Assembly: GCA_036874045.1 (NCBI GenBank)
Contig: CM072335.1
Span: forward strand, 9,444,001-9,508,000
DNA: 64,000 nt
Source of the DNA: Cymodocea nodosa
Lineage: Eukaryota > Streptophyta > Magnoliopsida > Alismatales > Cymodoceaceae
Direction of reading: 5' to 3'
The position numbers and the translations under genes are program-made. This document shows, piece after piece, positions 26,027 to 39,750 of the stretch. The number at the start of each line of letters is the position of its first letter. The stretch's first letter is position 1. Below the pieces are notes generated by a model that saw only the letters and a list, made by a program, of their open reading frames with translations, was not told the DNA's origin and did not search any database.

Positions 26027-27424
26027 TTATAATGTTGGTTGATATCGAAAGGGTTGTATTCTATTACTAAAATTTTGTAACATCTTAACTTACGACAATT
26101 AGAATACCATGAAATGAGAAACGTTTAATATCCGTTGTGTCGTGATGTTATTTTAAGAGAGTTGTAATCATTGCAAATGAGTTGAAATAATTGGATCTTC
26201 ATTTGCAAACTTTAAATAATCTAATTCAACAACTTTCTAGTGTGAATTATCATAGTTTTCTATCCTTCTGTAATGATGAATTTGATATTGTGTGTGCGAC
26301 CATACCAACACAAAAGCACTAGATCTCATCAAAACTCTAAAGTTAAATGTGTTTGGGTGAGAGTAGTACTAAGATGGGTGACCTCTTGGGAAGTCCTTGT
26401 GTTGCACTCCTTTTTGCATCATGATAGGATGGTCTTTTTGTAAATCAAACACTCACTAAGAGACGACCCTATTATTGATAATGGTTTCCAAAATTAATGT
26501 CATATATTGAGTGACATCATGATCAAAATGTTCCATTATAACGTTGGTTGATATCGAAAGGGTCATATTCTCTTACTAAAATTTTGTAACTTCTTAACTT
26601 CCAACAATTAGGGTACCATGAAATGCGAAACGTTTAATATCCGTTGTGTCGTGATGTTTTTTTAAAAGAGTTGTAATCTTTGAAAATGAGTTGAAATAAT
26701 TGGATCTTCATTGACAAACCTTAAATAATCTAAGTCAAAAAGTTTCTATTGTCAATAATCATATTGTTCGATCTTTATGTAATGATAAATTTAGAAATAC
26801 GTGTGCGACCATACCAACACAAAAGCACTAGATTTCATCAGAACTTCAAAGTTAAATGTGTTTGGGCGAGAGTAGTACAAAGTTGGGTGACCTCTTGGGA
26901 AGTCCTTGTGTTGCACTCCTTTTTGCATCATGGTAGGACGTTATTTTTGTAAATCAAATACACAATAAGAGACGACCCTATTATTGATATTGGTTTCCAA
27001 AATTAATGTCATATATAGAATGACATCATGATCAAAATGTTCCATTATAACGGTGGTTGATATCGAAAGGGTTGTATTCTATTACTAAAATTTTGTAACA
27101 TCTTAACTTACAATAATTAGAGTACCATGAAATGCGAAACGTTTAATATCCGTTGTGTCGTGATGTTATTTTAAGAGAGTTGTAATCATTGCATATGAGT
27201 TGAAATAATTGGATCTTCATGTACAAACTTTAAATAATCTAATTCAACAACTTTCTAGTGTGAATTATCAATGTTTTCGATTTTTATGTAATGATAAATT
27301 TAGAAATATGTGTGCGACCATACCAACACAAAAGCACTGGATTTCATCATAACTTTAAAGTTAAATGTGTTTGTGCGAGAGTACTACTAAGATGGGTGAC
27401 CTCTTGGGAAGTCCATGTGTTTCA
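26027..27424 (+). repeat. Higher-order repeat copy 8, partial
   Basis: Only the first 1.4 kb of the unit is present, with 5S-like blocks at 26292, 26801 and 27310. The match to the unit stops inside the last few bases of the third block. After that point the sequence follows the diverged array to the right, so this is the right edge of the homogenised domain. It carries GCGAAACG near 26626, as in copy 2, and a second patch of the same kind near 27127. Confidence 0.9.
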
Positions 27425-28440
27425 CAACATTTTGCATCATGGTAGGATGGTCTTTTTGTACATCAAACACACACTAAGAGACGACCCTATTATTGATAAT
27501 GGTTTCCAAAATTAATGTCATATATTGAATGACATAATGATCAAAATGTTCCATTATAACAGTGGTTGATATCGAAAAGTTTGTATTCTATTACTAAAAT
27601 TTTGTAACATCTTAACTTACAACAATTAGAGTACCAGGAAAAGAGAAACGTTTAATATCCGTTGTGTCGTGACGTTATTTTAAGAGAGTTGTAATCATTG
27701 CAAATGAGTTGAAATAATTGAATCTTCATTTACAAACTTTAAATAATCTAATTCAACAACTTTCTAGTGTGAATTATCATTGTTTTCGATCTTTATGTAA
27801 TGATAAATTTAGAAATCTGGGTGGGATCATACCAACACAAAAGCATTAGATCTCATTAAAATTCTAAAGTTAAAGGTGTTTGGGTGAGAGTAGTATTAAG
27901 ATGGGTGACCTCGTGGGAAGTTCTTATGTTGCACGCTTTTTTGCATCATGATAGGTTGGTCTTTTTGTAAATCAAACACACACTAAGAGACGACCCTATT
28001 ATTGATAATGGTTTCCAAAATTAATGTCAAATATTGAATGACATCATGATCAAAATGTGCCATTATAACATGGGTTGATATCGAAAGGGTCGTATTCTCT
28101 TACTAAAATTTTGTAACTTCTTAACTTCCAACAATTAGGGTACCATGAAATGCGAAACGTTTAATATCCGTTGTGTCGTGATGTTTTTTAAAAGAGTTGT
28201 AATCTTTGAAAATGAGTTAAAATAATTGGATCTTCATTGACAAACCTTAAATAATCTAATTCAACAAGTTTCTAGTGTCAATTATCATAGTTTTTGATCT
28301 TTCTGTAATGACGAATTTGATATTGTGTGTGCGATCATACCAACACAAAAGCATTGGATCTCATCAGAACTCCAAAGTTAAATGTGTTTGGGCGAGAGTA
28401 GTACTAAGATGGGTGACCTCTTGGGGATTCCTTGTCTTGC
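27424..28440 (+). repeat. Satellite dimer duplication, copy A (1017 bp)
   Basis: Two adjacent units form a block that is repeated with an offset of 1017 bp. Shared markers are CACAACATTTTGC in place of CACTCCTTTTTGC, TTTGTACATC, GACATAATGATC, AACAGTGG and the CTGGGTGGGATC start of the next 5S-like block. Confidence 0.85.
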
Positions 28441-29457
28441 ACAACATTTTGCATCATGGTAGGATGGTCTTTTTGTACATCAAACACACACTAAAAGACG
28501 ACCCTATTATTGATAATGGTTTCCAAAATTAATGTCATATATTGAATGACATAATGATCAAAATGTTCCATTATAACAGTGGTTGATATCGAAAAGTTTG
28601 TATTCTATTACTAAAATTTTGTAACATCTTAACTTACAACAATTAGAGTACCAGAAAAGAGAAACGTTTAATATCCGTTGTGTCGTGACGTTATTTTAAG
28701 AGAGTTGTAATCATTGCAAATGAGTTGAAATAATTGAATCTTCATTTACAAACTTTAAATAATCTAATTCAACAACTTTCTAGTGTGAATTATCAATGTT
28801 TTCGATCTTTATGTAATGATAAATTTAGAAATCTGGGTGGGATCATACCAACACAAAAGCATTAGATCTCATTAAAATTCTAAAGTTAAAGGTGTTTGGG
28901 TGAGAGTAGTATTAAGATGGGTGACCTCGTGGGAAGTTCTTATGTTGCACTCTTTTTTGCATCATGATAGGTTGGTCTTTTTGTAAATCAAACACACACT
29001 AAGAGACGACCCTATTATTGATAATGGTTTCCAAAATTAATGTCAAATATTGAATGACATCATGATCAAAATGTGCCATTATAACATTGGTTGATATCGA
29101 AAGGGTCGTATTCTCTTACTAAAATTTTGTAACTTCTTAACTTCCAACAATTAGGGTACCATGAAATGCGAAACGTTTAATATCCGTTGTGTCGTGATGT
29201 TTTTTTAAAAGAGTTGTAATCTTTGAAAATGAGTTGAAATAATTGGATCTTCGTTCACAAACCTTAAATAATCTAATTCAACAAGTTTCTAGTGTCAATT
29301 ATCATAGTTTTCGATCTTTCTGTAATGATGAATTTAATAATGTGTGTGTGACCATACCAACACAAAAGCGTAGGACCTCATCAGAACTCTAAAGTTAAAT
29401 GTGTTTGGGCGAGAGTAGTAATAAGATGGGTGACCTCTTGGGAAGTCCTTGTGTTGC
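28441..29457 (+). repeat. Satellite dimer duplication, copy B (1017 bp)
   Basis: It matches copy A marker by marker. The similarity fades toward its right end, where the 5S-like block at 29344 has other variants. Confidence 0.82.
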
Positions 29458-29851
29458 ACTACTTTTTGCATCATGGTAGGGAGGTCTTTTTGTAAATCAA
29501 ACATCACTAAGAGACGACCCTATTATTGATAATGGTTTTCAAAATTAATGTCATATATTGAATGACATCTTGATCAAAATGTTCTATTATAACGATGGTT
29601 GATATCGAAAGGGTCGTATTCTCTTACTAAAATTTTGTAACATCTTAACTTACAACAATTAGAGTACCATGAAATGAGAAACGTTTAATATCCGTTGTGT
29701 CGTGATGTTTTTTTATGAGAGTTGTAATCTTTGCAAATGAGTTGAAATAGTTGGATCTTCATTTACAAACTTTAAATAATCTAATTCAACAACTTTCTAG
29801 TGTGAATTATCATAGTTTTATATCTTTCTATAATGATAAATTAAGTATTGT

Positions 29852-30544
29852 GTGTGCGACCACACCAACACAAAAGCATTGGATCTCATGAAAACTCCAA
29901 AGTTAAATGTGTTTGGGCGAGACTAGTACTAAGATGGGTGATCTCTTGGGAAGTCCTTGTGTTGCACTCCGTTTTGCATCTTGGTAGGATAGTCTTTTTT
30001 TAAATCAAATACTCACTAAGAGACGACCCTATTATTGATAATGGTTTCCAAAATTAACGTCAAATATTGAATGACATCAATGATCAAAATGTGGCGTTAT
30101 AATGTTGGTTGATATCGAAAGGGTTGTATTCTCTTATTAAAATTTTGTAACTTCTTAACTTCCAACAATTAGGGTACCATGAAATGTGAAACGTTTAATA
30201 TCCGTTGTGTCGTGATGTTTTTTTAAAAGAGTTGTAATTTTTGAAAATGGGTTGAAATAATTGGATATTCATTGACAAACTTTAAATAATCTAATTCAAC
30301 AAGTTTTAGTGTCAATTATCATAGTTTTCGATCCTTCTTAACTTACGACAATTACAATACCATGAAATGAGAAACGTTTAATATCGGTTGTGTCGTGATG
30401 GTTTTTTAAGAGAGTTGTAATCATTACAAATGAGTTGAAATAAATGGATCTTCTTTTACAAGCTTTAAATAATCTAATTCAACAAGTTTATAGTGTGAAT
30501 TATCAAAAATTTTGATCTTTCTGTAATGACAAATTTAGAAATGT
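29852..30544 (+). repeat. Satellite stretch with a unit that has lost its 5S-like block
   Basis: The distance between 5S-like blocks is 693 bp here instead of 509. Near 30337 the sequence jumps from the spacer just before a block (CGATCCTTCTT) into the mid-spacer (AACTTACGACAATTAC), so one whole 5S-like block and the following spacer are absent. Confidence 0.8.
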
Positions 30545-33500
30545 GTGTGCGACCATACCAACACAAAAACATTGGATCTCATTAGGACTCCAAAGTTAAA
30601 TGTGTTTGGGCGAGAGTAGTACTAAGATGGGTGACCTCTTGGGAAGTCCTTGTGTTGCACTCCTTTTTGCATCATGGTAGGATGGTCTTTTTGTAAATCA
30701 AACACACACTAAGAGACGACCCTATTATTGATATCGGTTTCCAAAATTAAAGTCAAATGTTGAATGACAACATGATCAAAATGTGCCATTATAACGTTGG
30801 TTGATATCGAAAGGGTAGTATTCTCTTACTAAAATTTTGTAACATCTTAACTTACAACAATTAGAGTACCATGAAATGAGAAACGTTTAATATCTGGTTT
30901 GTCGTGGTATTTTTTTAAGAAAGTTGTAATCAATGCAAATGAGTTGAAATAATTGGATCTTTATTTACAAACTTTAAATAATCCAATTCAACAAGTTTCT
31001 AGTGTGAATTATCATAGTTTTTGATCTTTCTGTAATGACAAATTTTGAAATGTGCGTGCAACCATACCAACACAAAATCACTGGGTCTCATTAGAATTCA
31101 AAAGTTAAATGTGTTTAGGCGAGAGTAGTACTAAGATGGGTAACCTCTTGGGAAGTCCTTGTGTTGCACTCCTTTTTTCATCATGGTAGGATGGTCTTTT
31201 CGTAAATCAAACTCTCACTAAGAGACGACCCTATTATTGATAATGGTTTCCCAAATTATTGTCATATATTAAATGACATGATGATCAAAATGTGCCATTA
31301 TAACGGTGGTTGATATCGAAAGGGTTGTATTCTATTACTAAAATTTTGTAAAATCTTAACTTACAACAATTAGAGTACCATGAAATGAGGAACGTTTAAT
31401 ATCCGTTGTGTCGCGTTTTTTTGAGAGAGTTGAAATTATTGTAAATGAGTTGAAATAATTCGATCTTCATTTACAAACTTTAAATAATCCAATTCAACAA
31501 GTTTCTAGTGTGAATTATCATAGTTTTCGATCTTTATGTAGTGACAAATTTAAAAATGTGTGCGTGAGCATAAAAACACAAAGCACTAGATCTCATCAGA
31601 ACTCTAAAGTTAAATGTGTTGGGCGAGAGTAGTACTAAGATGGGTCACCTCTTGGGAAGTCCTTTTGTTGCACTCCATTTTGCGTCATGGTAGGATGGTC
31701 TTTTTGTAATTGAAACTCTCATTAAGAGACGACCCTATTAATGATAATGGTTTCCAAAATTAATGTCATATATTGAATGACATCATGATCAAAATGTGCC
31801 ATTATAATTGTTGTCGATATCGAAAGGGTTGTATTCTCTTACTAAAATTTTGTTACATCTTAGCTTACAACAATTAGAGTACCATGAAATGAGAAACGTT
31901 TAATATCCGTTGTGTCGTGATGTTTTTTTAAGAGAGTTGTAATCATTTCAAATGAGTTGAAATAATTGGATCTTCATTTACAAACTTTAAATAAACCAAT
32001 TCAACAAGTTTTTAGTGTGAATTATCATAGTTTTCGATCTTTCTGTAATGACAAATTTAGAATTGTGTGTGCGAGTGTACCAACACAAAAGCACTGGATC
32101 TCATCAGAACTCCAAAGTTAAATGTGTTTGCGCGAGAGTAGTTCTAAGATGGGTCACCTCTTAGGAAGTCCTTTTGTTGCACTCCATTTTGCATCATGGT
32201 AGGATGGTCTTTTTGTAAATGAAACTCTCACTAAGAGACGACCCTATTAATGATAATGGTTTCCAAAATTAATGTCATATATTGAATGACATCATGATCA
32301 AAATGTGCCATTATAACGGTGGTCGATATCGAAAGGGTTGTATTCTCTTACTAAAATTTTGTAACATCTTAACTTACAACAATTAGAGTACCATGAAGTG
32401 AGAAACGTTTAATATCTGTTTTGTCGTGGTGTTTTTTTAAGAAAGTTGTAATCAATGCAAATGAGTTGAAATAATTGGATCTTTATTTACAAACATTAAA
32501 TAATCCAATTCAACAAGTTTCTAGTGTGAATTATCATAGTTTTCGATCTTTCTGTAATGACAAATTTAGAAATGTGTGTGCAACCATACCAACACAAAAC
32601 CACTGGATCTCATCAGAACTCCAAAGTTAAATGTGTTTGGGCCAGAGTAGTACTAAGATAGTTGACCTCTTGGGAAGTCCTTGTGTTGCACTCCATTTTG
32701 CATCATGGTAGGATGGTCTTTTTGTAAATAAAACTCTCACTAGGAGATGACTCCATTATTGATAATGGTTTCAAAAATTAATGTCATATTTTGAATGACA
32801 TCATGATCAAAATGTGCCATTATAACGGTGGTCGATATCGAAAGGGTTGTATTCTCTTACTAAAATTTTGTAACATCTTAACTTACAACAATTAGAGTAC
32901 CATGAAATGAGAAACGTTTATTATCTGTTGTGTCGTGGTGTTTTTTTAAGAAAGTTGTAATCAATGCAAATGATTTGAAATAATTGGATCTTTATTTACA
33001 AACTTTAAATAATCCTATTCAACAAGTTTCTAGTGTGAATTATCATAGTTTTCGATCTTTCTGTAATGACAAATTTAGAAATGTGCGGGCAACCATACCA
33101 ACACAAAATCACTAGATTTCATCAGAACTCCAAAGTTAAATGTGTTTGGGCTAGAGTAGTATTAAGATGGGTGACCTCTAGGGAAGTCCTTGTGTTGCAC
33201 TCCTTTTTGATATCGAAACGTTTAATATCCCTTGTGTCGTGATGTTTGGATCTCACCAGAACTCTAAAGTTAAATGTGTTTGGGCGAGAGTAGTACTAGG
33301 ATGGGTGACCTCTTGGAAAGTCCTTGTGTTGCATTCCTTTTTGCATCATGCTAGGATGGTCTTTTTGTAAATCAAACACACATTAAGAGACGACCCTATT
33401 ATTGATAATGGTTTCCAAAATTAATGTCAAATATTAAATGACATCATGATCAAAATGTGTCATTATAACGTTGGTTGATATCGAAAGGGTCGTATTCTCT

Positions 33501-34850
33501 TACTACAATTTTGTAACTTCTTAACTTCCAACAATTAGGGTACCAGGAAATGAGAAACGTTTAATATCCGTTGTGTCGTGATGTTTTTTTAAAAGAGTTG
33601 TATTCTTTGAAAATGAGTTGAAATAATTGGATCTTCATTGACAAACCTTAAATAATCTAATTCAACAAGTTTCTAGTGTCAATTATCATAGTTTTCGATC
33701 TTTCTGTAATGATGAATTCAATATTGTTTGTTCGACCATACCAACACAAAAGCACTGGATCACATCATAAGTCCAAAGTTAAATGTGTTTGGGCGAGAGT
33801 AGTACTAAGATGGGTGACCTCTTGGGAAGTCCTTGTGTTGCACTCTTTTTTGCATCATGGTAGGATGGTCATTTTGTAAATCAAACACACACTAAGAGAC
33901 GACCCTATTGTTGATAATGGTTTCCAAAATTAATGTCAAATATTAAATGACATCATGATCAAAATGTGCCATTATAACGTTGGATGATATCGAAAGGGTC
34001 GTGTTCTCCTACTAAAATTTTGTAACTTCTTAACTTCCAACAATTAGCGTACCAGGAAATGAGAAACGTTTAATATCCGTTGTGTAGTGATGTTTTTTTA
34101 AAAGAGTTGTATTCTTTGAAAATGAGTTCAAATAATTGGATCTTCATTGACAAACCTTAAATAATCTAATTCAACAAGTTTCTAGTGTCAATTATCATAG
34201 TTTTGGATCTTTCTGTAATGATGAATTTCATATTGTGTGTGTGACCGTACCAACACAAAAGCACTGGATCTCATCAGAACTCCAAAGTTAAATGTGTTTA
34301 GGTGACAGTAGTACTAAGATGGGTGACCTCTTGGGAAGTCCTTGTGTTGCACTCCCTTTTGCATAATGGTTTCCAAAATTAATGTCAAATATTGAATGAC
34401 ATCATGATCAAAATGTGCCATTATAACGTTGGTTGATATCGAAAGAGTCGTATTCTCTTACTAAAATTTTGTAACTTCTTAACTTCCAACAATTAGTGTA
34501 CCAGGAAATGAGAAACGTTTAATATCCGTTGTGTCGTGATGTTATTTTAAGAGAATTGTAATCATTGCAAATGAGTTGAAATAATTGAATCTTCATTTAC
34601 AAACTTTAAATAATCTAATTCAACAACTTTCTAGTGTGAATTATCGATGTTTTCGATCTTTATGTAATGATAAATTAAAAAATGTGTGTGGGACCATACC
34701 AACACAAAAGCATTGGTTCTCACCAGAACTCTAAAGTTAAATGTGTTTGGGCGAGAGTAGTACTAGGATGGGTGACCTCTTGGAAAGTCCTTGTGTTGCA
34801 CTCCTTTTTGAATCATGCTAGGATGGTCTTTTTGTAAATGAAACACACAT

Positions 34851-37300
34851 TAAGAGACGACCCTATTATTGATAATGGTTTCCAAAATTAATGTCAAATA
34901 TTAAATGACATCATGATCAAAATGTGCCATTATAACGTTGGTTGATATCGAAAGGGTCGTATTCTCTTACTAAAATTTTGTAACTTCCTAACTTCCAACA
35001 ATTAGGGTACCAGGAAATGAGAAATGTTTAATATCCGTTGTGTCGTGATGTTTTTTTAAAAGAGTTGTATTCTTTGAAAATGAGTTGAAATAATTCGATC
35101 TTCGTTGACAAACCTTAAATAATCTAATTCGACAAGTTTCTAGTGTCAATTATCATAGTTTTCGATCTTTCTATAATGATGAATTCAATATTGTGTGTGT
35201 GACCATACCAACACAAAAGCACTGGATCATGGTAGGATGGTCTTTTTGTAAATCAAACACACTCTAAGAGACGACCCTATTATTGATAATGGTTTCCAAA
35301 ATTAATGTCATATATTGAATGACATAGTGATCAAAATGTTCCATTATAATGGTGGTTGATATCGAAACGGTTGTATTCTATTACTAAAATTTTGAAACAT
35401 CTTAACTTACAACAATTATAGTACTAGGAAATGAGAAATGTTTAATGTCCGTTGTGTCGTGATGTTATTTTAAGAGAGTTGTAATCATTGCAAATGAGTT
35501 GAAATAATTGGATCTTCATTTACAAACTTTAAATAATCTAATTCAACAACTTTCTAGTGTGAATAATCAATGTTTTCGATCTTTCTGTAACGATAAATTT
35601 CAAAATGTGTGTGCGACCATACCAGCACAAAAGCACTGGATCTCATCAGAACTCCAAAGTTAAATGTGTTTGGGCGAGAGTTGTACTAAGGTGGGTGACC
35701 TTTTCGGAAGTCCTTGTGTTGCACTCCTTTTTGCATCATGATAGGATGATATTTTTGTAAATCAAACACACACTTAGAGACGACCCTATTATTTATAATG
35801 GTTTCCAAAATTAATGTCAAATATTGAATGACATCATGATCAAAATGTGCCATTATAACGTTGGTTGATATGAAAAGGGTCGTATTCTCTTACTAAAATT
35901 TTGTAACTTCTTAACTTCCAACAATTAGGGTACCATCAAATGCGAAACGTTTAATATCCGTTGTGTCGTGATGTTTTTTTAAAAGAGTTGTAATCTTTGA
36001 AAATGAGTTGAAATAATTGGATCTTCATTGACAAACCTTAAATAATCTAAATCAACAAGTTTCTAGCGTCAATTATCATAGTTTTCGATCTTTCTATAAT
36101 GATGAATTTCATATTGTGTGTGCGACCATACCAACACAAAAGCACTGGATCTCATCAGAACTCCAAAGTAAAATGTGTTTGGGCGAGAGTAGTACTAAGA
36201 TGGGTGACCTCTTTGGAAGTTGTTGTGTTGCACTCCTTTTTGTATCACGGTAGGATGGTGTTTTTGTAAATCAAACACACACTAAGAGACGACCCTATTA
36301 TTGATAATGGTTTCCAAAATTAATGTCAAATATTGAATGATATCATGATCAAAATGTGCCATTATAACGTTGGTTGATATCGAAAGAGTCGTATTCTCTT
36401 ACTAAAATTTTGTAACTTCTTAACTTCCAACAATTAGGGTACTTGGAAATGAGAAACGTTTAATATCTGTTGTGTCGTGATGTTTTTTTAAAAGGGTTGT
36501 ATTCTTTGAAAATGAGTTGAAATAATTGGATCTTAATTGACAAACCTTAAATAATCTAATTCAACAAGTTTCTAGCGTCAATTATCATAGTTTTCGATCT
36601 TTCTGTAATGATGAATAAAATATTGTTTGTGCGACCATACCAACACAAAAGCACTGGATCTTATCAGAACTCCAAAGTTAAATGTGTTAGGGCGAGAGTA
36701 GTACTAAGATGGGTGATCTCTTGGGATGCCCTTGTGTTGCACAACTTTTTGCATCATGGTAGGATGGTCTTTTTGTAAATCAAACACACACTAAGAGACG
36801 ACCCTATTATTGATAATGGTTTCCTAAATTAATGTCAAATATTGAATGACATAATGATCAAAATGTTCCATTATAACGGTGGTTGATATCGAAAATTTTG
36901 TATTCTATTACTAAAATTTTGTAACATCTTAACTTACAACAATTAGAGTACCAGGAAAAGAGAAACGTTTAATATCCGTTGTGTCGTGATGTTATTTTAA
37001 GAGAGTTGTAATCATTGCAAATGAGTTGAAATAATTGAATCTTCATTTACAAACTTTAAATAATCTAATTCAACAACTTTCTAGTGTGAATTATCAATGT
37101 TTTCGATCTTTCTGTAATGATAAATTTAGAAATGTGTGTGGGACCATACCAACACAAAAGCATTGGATCTCACCAGAACTACAAAGTTAAATGTGTTTGG
37201 GCGAGAGTAGTACTTAGATGGGTGACCTCTTGGAAAGTCCTTGTGTTGCACTCCTTTTTGCATCATGTTAGGATGGCATTTTTGTTAATCAAACACACAT
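34851..37300 (+). repeat. 2450-bp tandem satellite duplication, copy A
   Basis: This stretch is repeated directly with an offset of 2450 bp. It holds a 5S fragment at 35195 and 5S-like blocks at 35609, 36118, 36627 and 37136. The edges are approximate, because the flanks are themselves satellite. Only a couple of differences were seen between copies, so the duplication is recent. Confidence 0.9.
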
Positions 37301-39750
37301 TAAGAGACGACCCTATTATTGATAATGGTTTCCAAAATTAATGTCAAATATTAAATGACATCATGATCAAAATGTGCCATTATAACGTTGGTTGATATCG
37401 AAAGGGTCGTATTCTCTTACTAAAATTTTGTAACTTCCTAACTTCCAACAATTAGGGTACCAGGAAATGAGAAATGTTTAATATCCGTTGTGTCATGATG
37501 TTTTTTTAAAAGAGTTGTATTCTTTGAAAATGAGTTGAAATAATTCGATCTTCGTTGACAAACCTTAAATAATCTAATTCGACAAGTTTCTAGTGTCAAT
37601 TATCATAGTTTTCGATCTTTCTATAATGATGAATTCAATATTGTGTGTGTGACCATACCAACACAAAAGCACTGGATCATGGTAGGATGGTCTTTTTGTA
37701 AATCAAACACACTCTAAGAGACGACCCTATTATTGATAATGGTTTCCAAAATTAATGTCATATATTGAATGACATAGTGATCAAAATGTTCCATTATAAT
37801 GGTGGTTGATATCGAAACGGTTGTATTCTATTACTAAAATTTTGAAACATCTTAACTTACAACAATTATAGTACTAGGAAATGAGAAATGTTTAATGTCC
37901 GTTGTGTCGTGATGTTATTTTAAGAGAGTTGTAATCATTGCAAATGAGTTGAAATAATTGGATCTTCATTTACAAACTTTAAATAATCTAATTCAACAAC
38001 TTTCTAGTGTGAATAATCAATGTTTTCGATCTTTCTGTAACGATAAATTTCAAAATGTGTGTGCGACCATACCAGCACAAAAGCACTGGATCTCATCAGA
38101 ACTCCAAAGTTAAATGTGTTTGGGCGAGAGTTGTACTAAGGTGGGTGACCTTTTCGGAAGTCCTTGTGTTGCACTCCTTTTTGCATCATGATAGGATGAT
38201 ATTTTTGTAAATCAAACACACACTTAGAGACGACCCTATTATTTATAATGGTTTCCAAAATTAATGTCAAATATTGAATGACATCATGATCAAAATGTGC
38301 CATTATAACGTTGGTTGATATGAAAAGGGTCGTATTCTCTTACTAAAATTTTGTAACTTCTTAACTTCCAACAATTAGGGTACCATCAAATGCGAAACGT
38401 TTAATATCCGTTGTGTCGTGATGTTTTTTTAAAAGAGTTGTAATCTTTGAAAATGAGTTGAAATAATTGGATCTTCATTGACAAACCTTAAATAATCTAA
38501 ATCAACAAGTTTCTAGCGTCAATTATCATAGTTTTCGATCTTTCTATAATGATGAATTTCATATTGTGTGTGCGACCATACCAACACAAAAGCACTGGAT
38601 CTCATCAGAACTCCAAAGTAAAATGTGTTTGGGCGAGAGTAGTACTAAGATGGGTGACCTCTTTGGAAGTTGTTGTGTTGCACTCCTTTTTGTATCACGG
38701 TAGGATGGTGTTTTTGTAAATCAAACACACACTAAGAGACGACCCTATTATTGATAATGGTTTCCAAAATTAATGTCAAATATTGAATGATATCATGATC
38801 AAAATGTGCCATTATAACGTTGGTTGATATCGAAAGAGTCGTATTCTCTTACTAAAATTTTGTAACTTCTTAACTTCCAACAATTAGGGTACTTGGAAAT
38901 GAGAAACGTTTAATATCTGTTGTGTCGTGATGTTTTTTTAAAAGGGTTGTATTCTTTGAAAATGAGTTGAAATAATTGGATCTTAATTGACAAACCTTAA
39001 ATAATCTAATTCAACAAGTTTCTAGCGTCAATTATCATAGTTTTCGATCTTTCTGTAATGATGAATAAAATATTGTTTGTGCGACCATACCAACACAAAA
39101 GCACTGGATCTTATCAGAACTCCAAAGTTAAATGTGTTAGGGCGAGAGTAGTACTAAGATGGGTGATCTCTTGGGATGCCCTTGTGTTGCACAACTTTTT
39201 GCATCATGGTAGGATGGTCTTTTTGTAAATCAAACACACACTAAGAGACGACCCTATTATTGATAATGGTTTCCTAAATTAATGTCAAATATTGAATGAC
39301 ATAATGATCAAAATGTTCCATTATAACGGTGGTTGATATCGAAAATTTTGTATTCTATTACTAAAATTTTGTAACATCTTAACTTACAACAATTAGAGTA
39401 CCAGGAAAAGAGAAACGTTTAATATCCGTTGTGTCGTGATGTTATTTTAAGAGAGTTGTAATCATTGCAAATGAGTTGAAATAATTGAATCTTCATTTAC
39501 AAACTTTAAATAATCTAATTCAACAACTTTCTAGTGTGAATTATCAATGTTTTCGTTCTTTCTGTAATGATAAATTTAGAAATGTGTGTGGGACCATACC
39601 AACACAAAAGCATTGGATCTCACCAGAACTACAAAGTTAAATGTGTTTGGGCGAGAGTAGTACTTAGATGGGTGACCTCTTGGAAAGTCCTTGTGTTGCA
39701 CTCCTTTTTGCATCATGTTAGGATGGCATTTTTGTTAATCAAACACACAT
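37301..39750 (+). repeat. 2450-bp tandem satellite duplication, copy B
   Basis: It is nearly identical to copy A, with blocks at 37645 (fragment), 38059, 38568, 39077 and 39586. Differences seen by eye include TGTCATGATG near 37494 against TGTCGTGATG in copy A, and CGTTCTTTC near 39555 against CGATCTTTC. Confidence 0.9.

Larger units (their letters stand above)
1..27424 (+). repeat. Higher-order array of 5S-rDNA-derived satellite, 3718-bp unit, about 7.4 copies
   Basis: The same sequence recurs every 3718 bp from the window start until about 27424, where it gives way to a diverged version inside a 5S-like block. Inside each unit the 5S-like blocks start at spacings of 509, 509, 509, 509, 575, 509, 183 and 415 bp, which sum to 3718. 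Copies differ by only a handful of single bases, so the higher-order unit was amplified recently compared with its own monomers, which differ from each other far more. The array is open to the left, so its true copy number is unknown. No host gene or RNA gene with an intact sequence was seen in this stretch. The role is unknown; satellite or heterochromatin is the plain reading. Confidence 0.95.

Noticed and set aside
723-28532. Short open frames of 62 to 85 codons recurring every 3718 bp on both strands, plus similar ones in the other satellite parts
   Set aside because: They are translations of the 5S-like block and spacer. Their regular recurrence follows the repeat period; the frames are not kept across units and no protein family fits.
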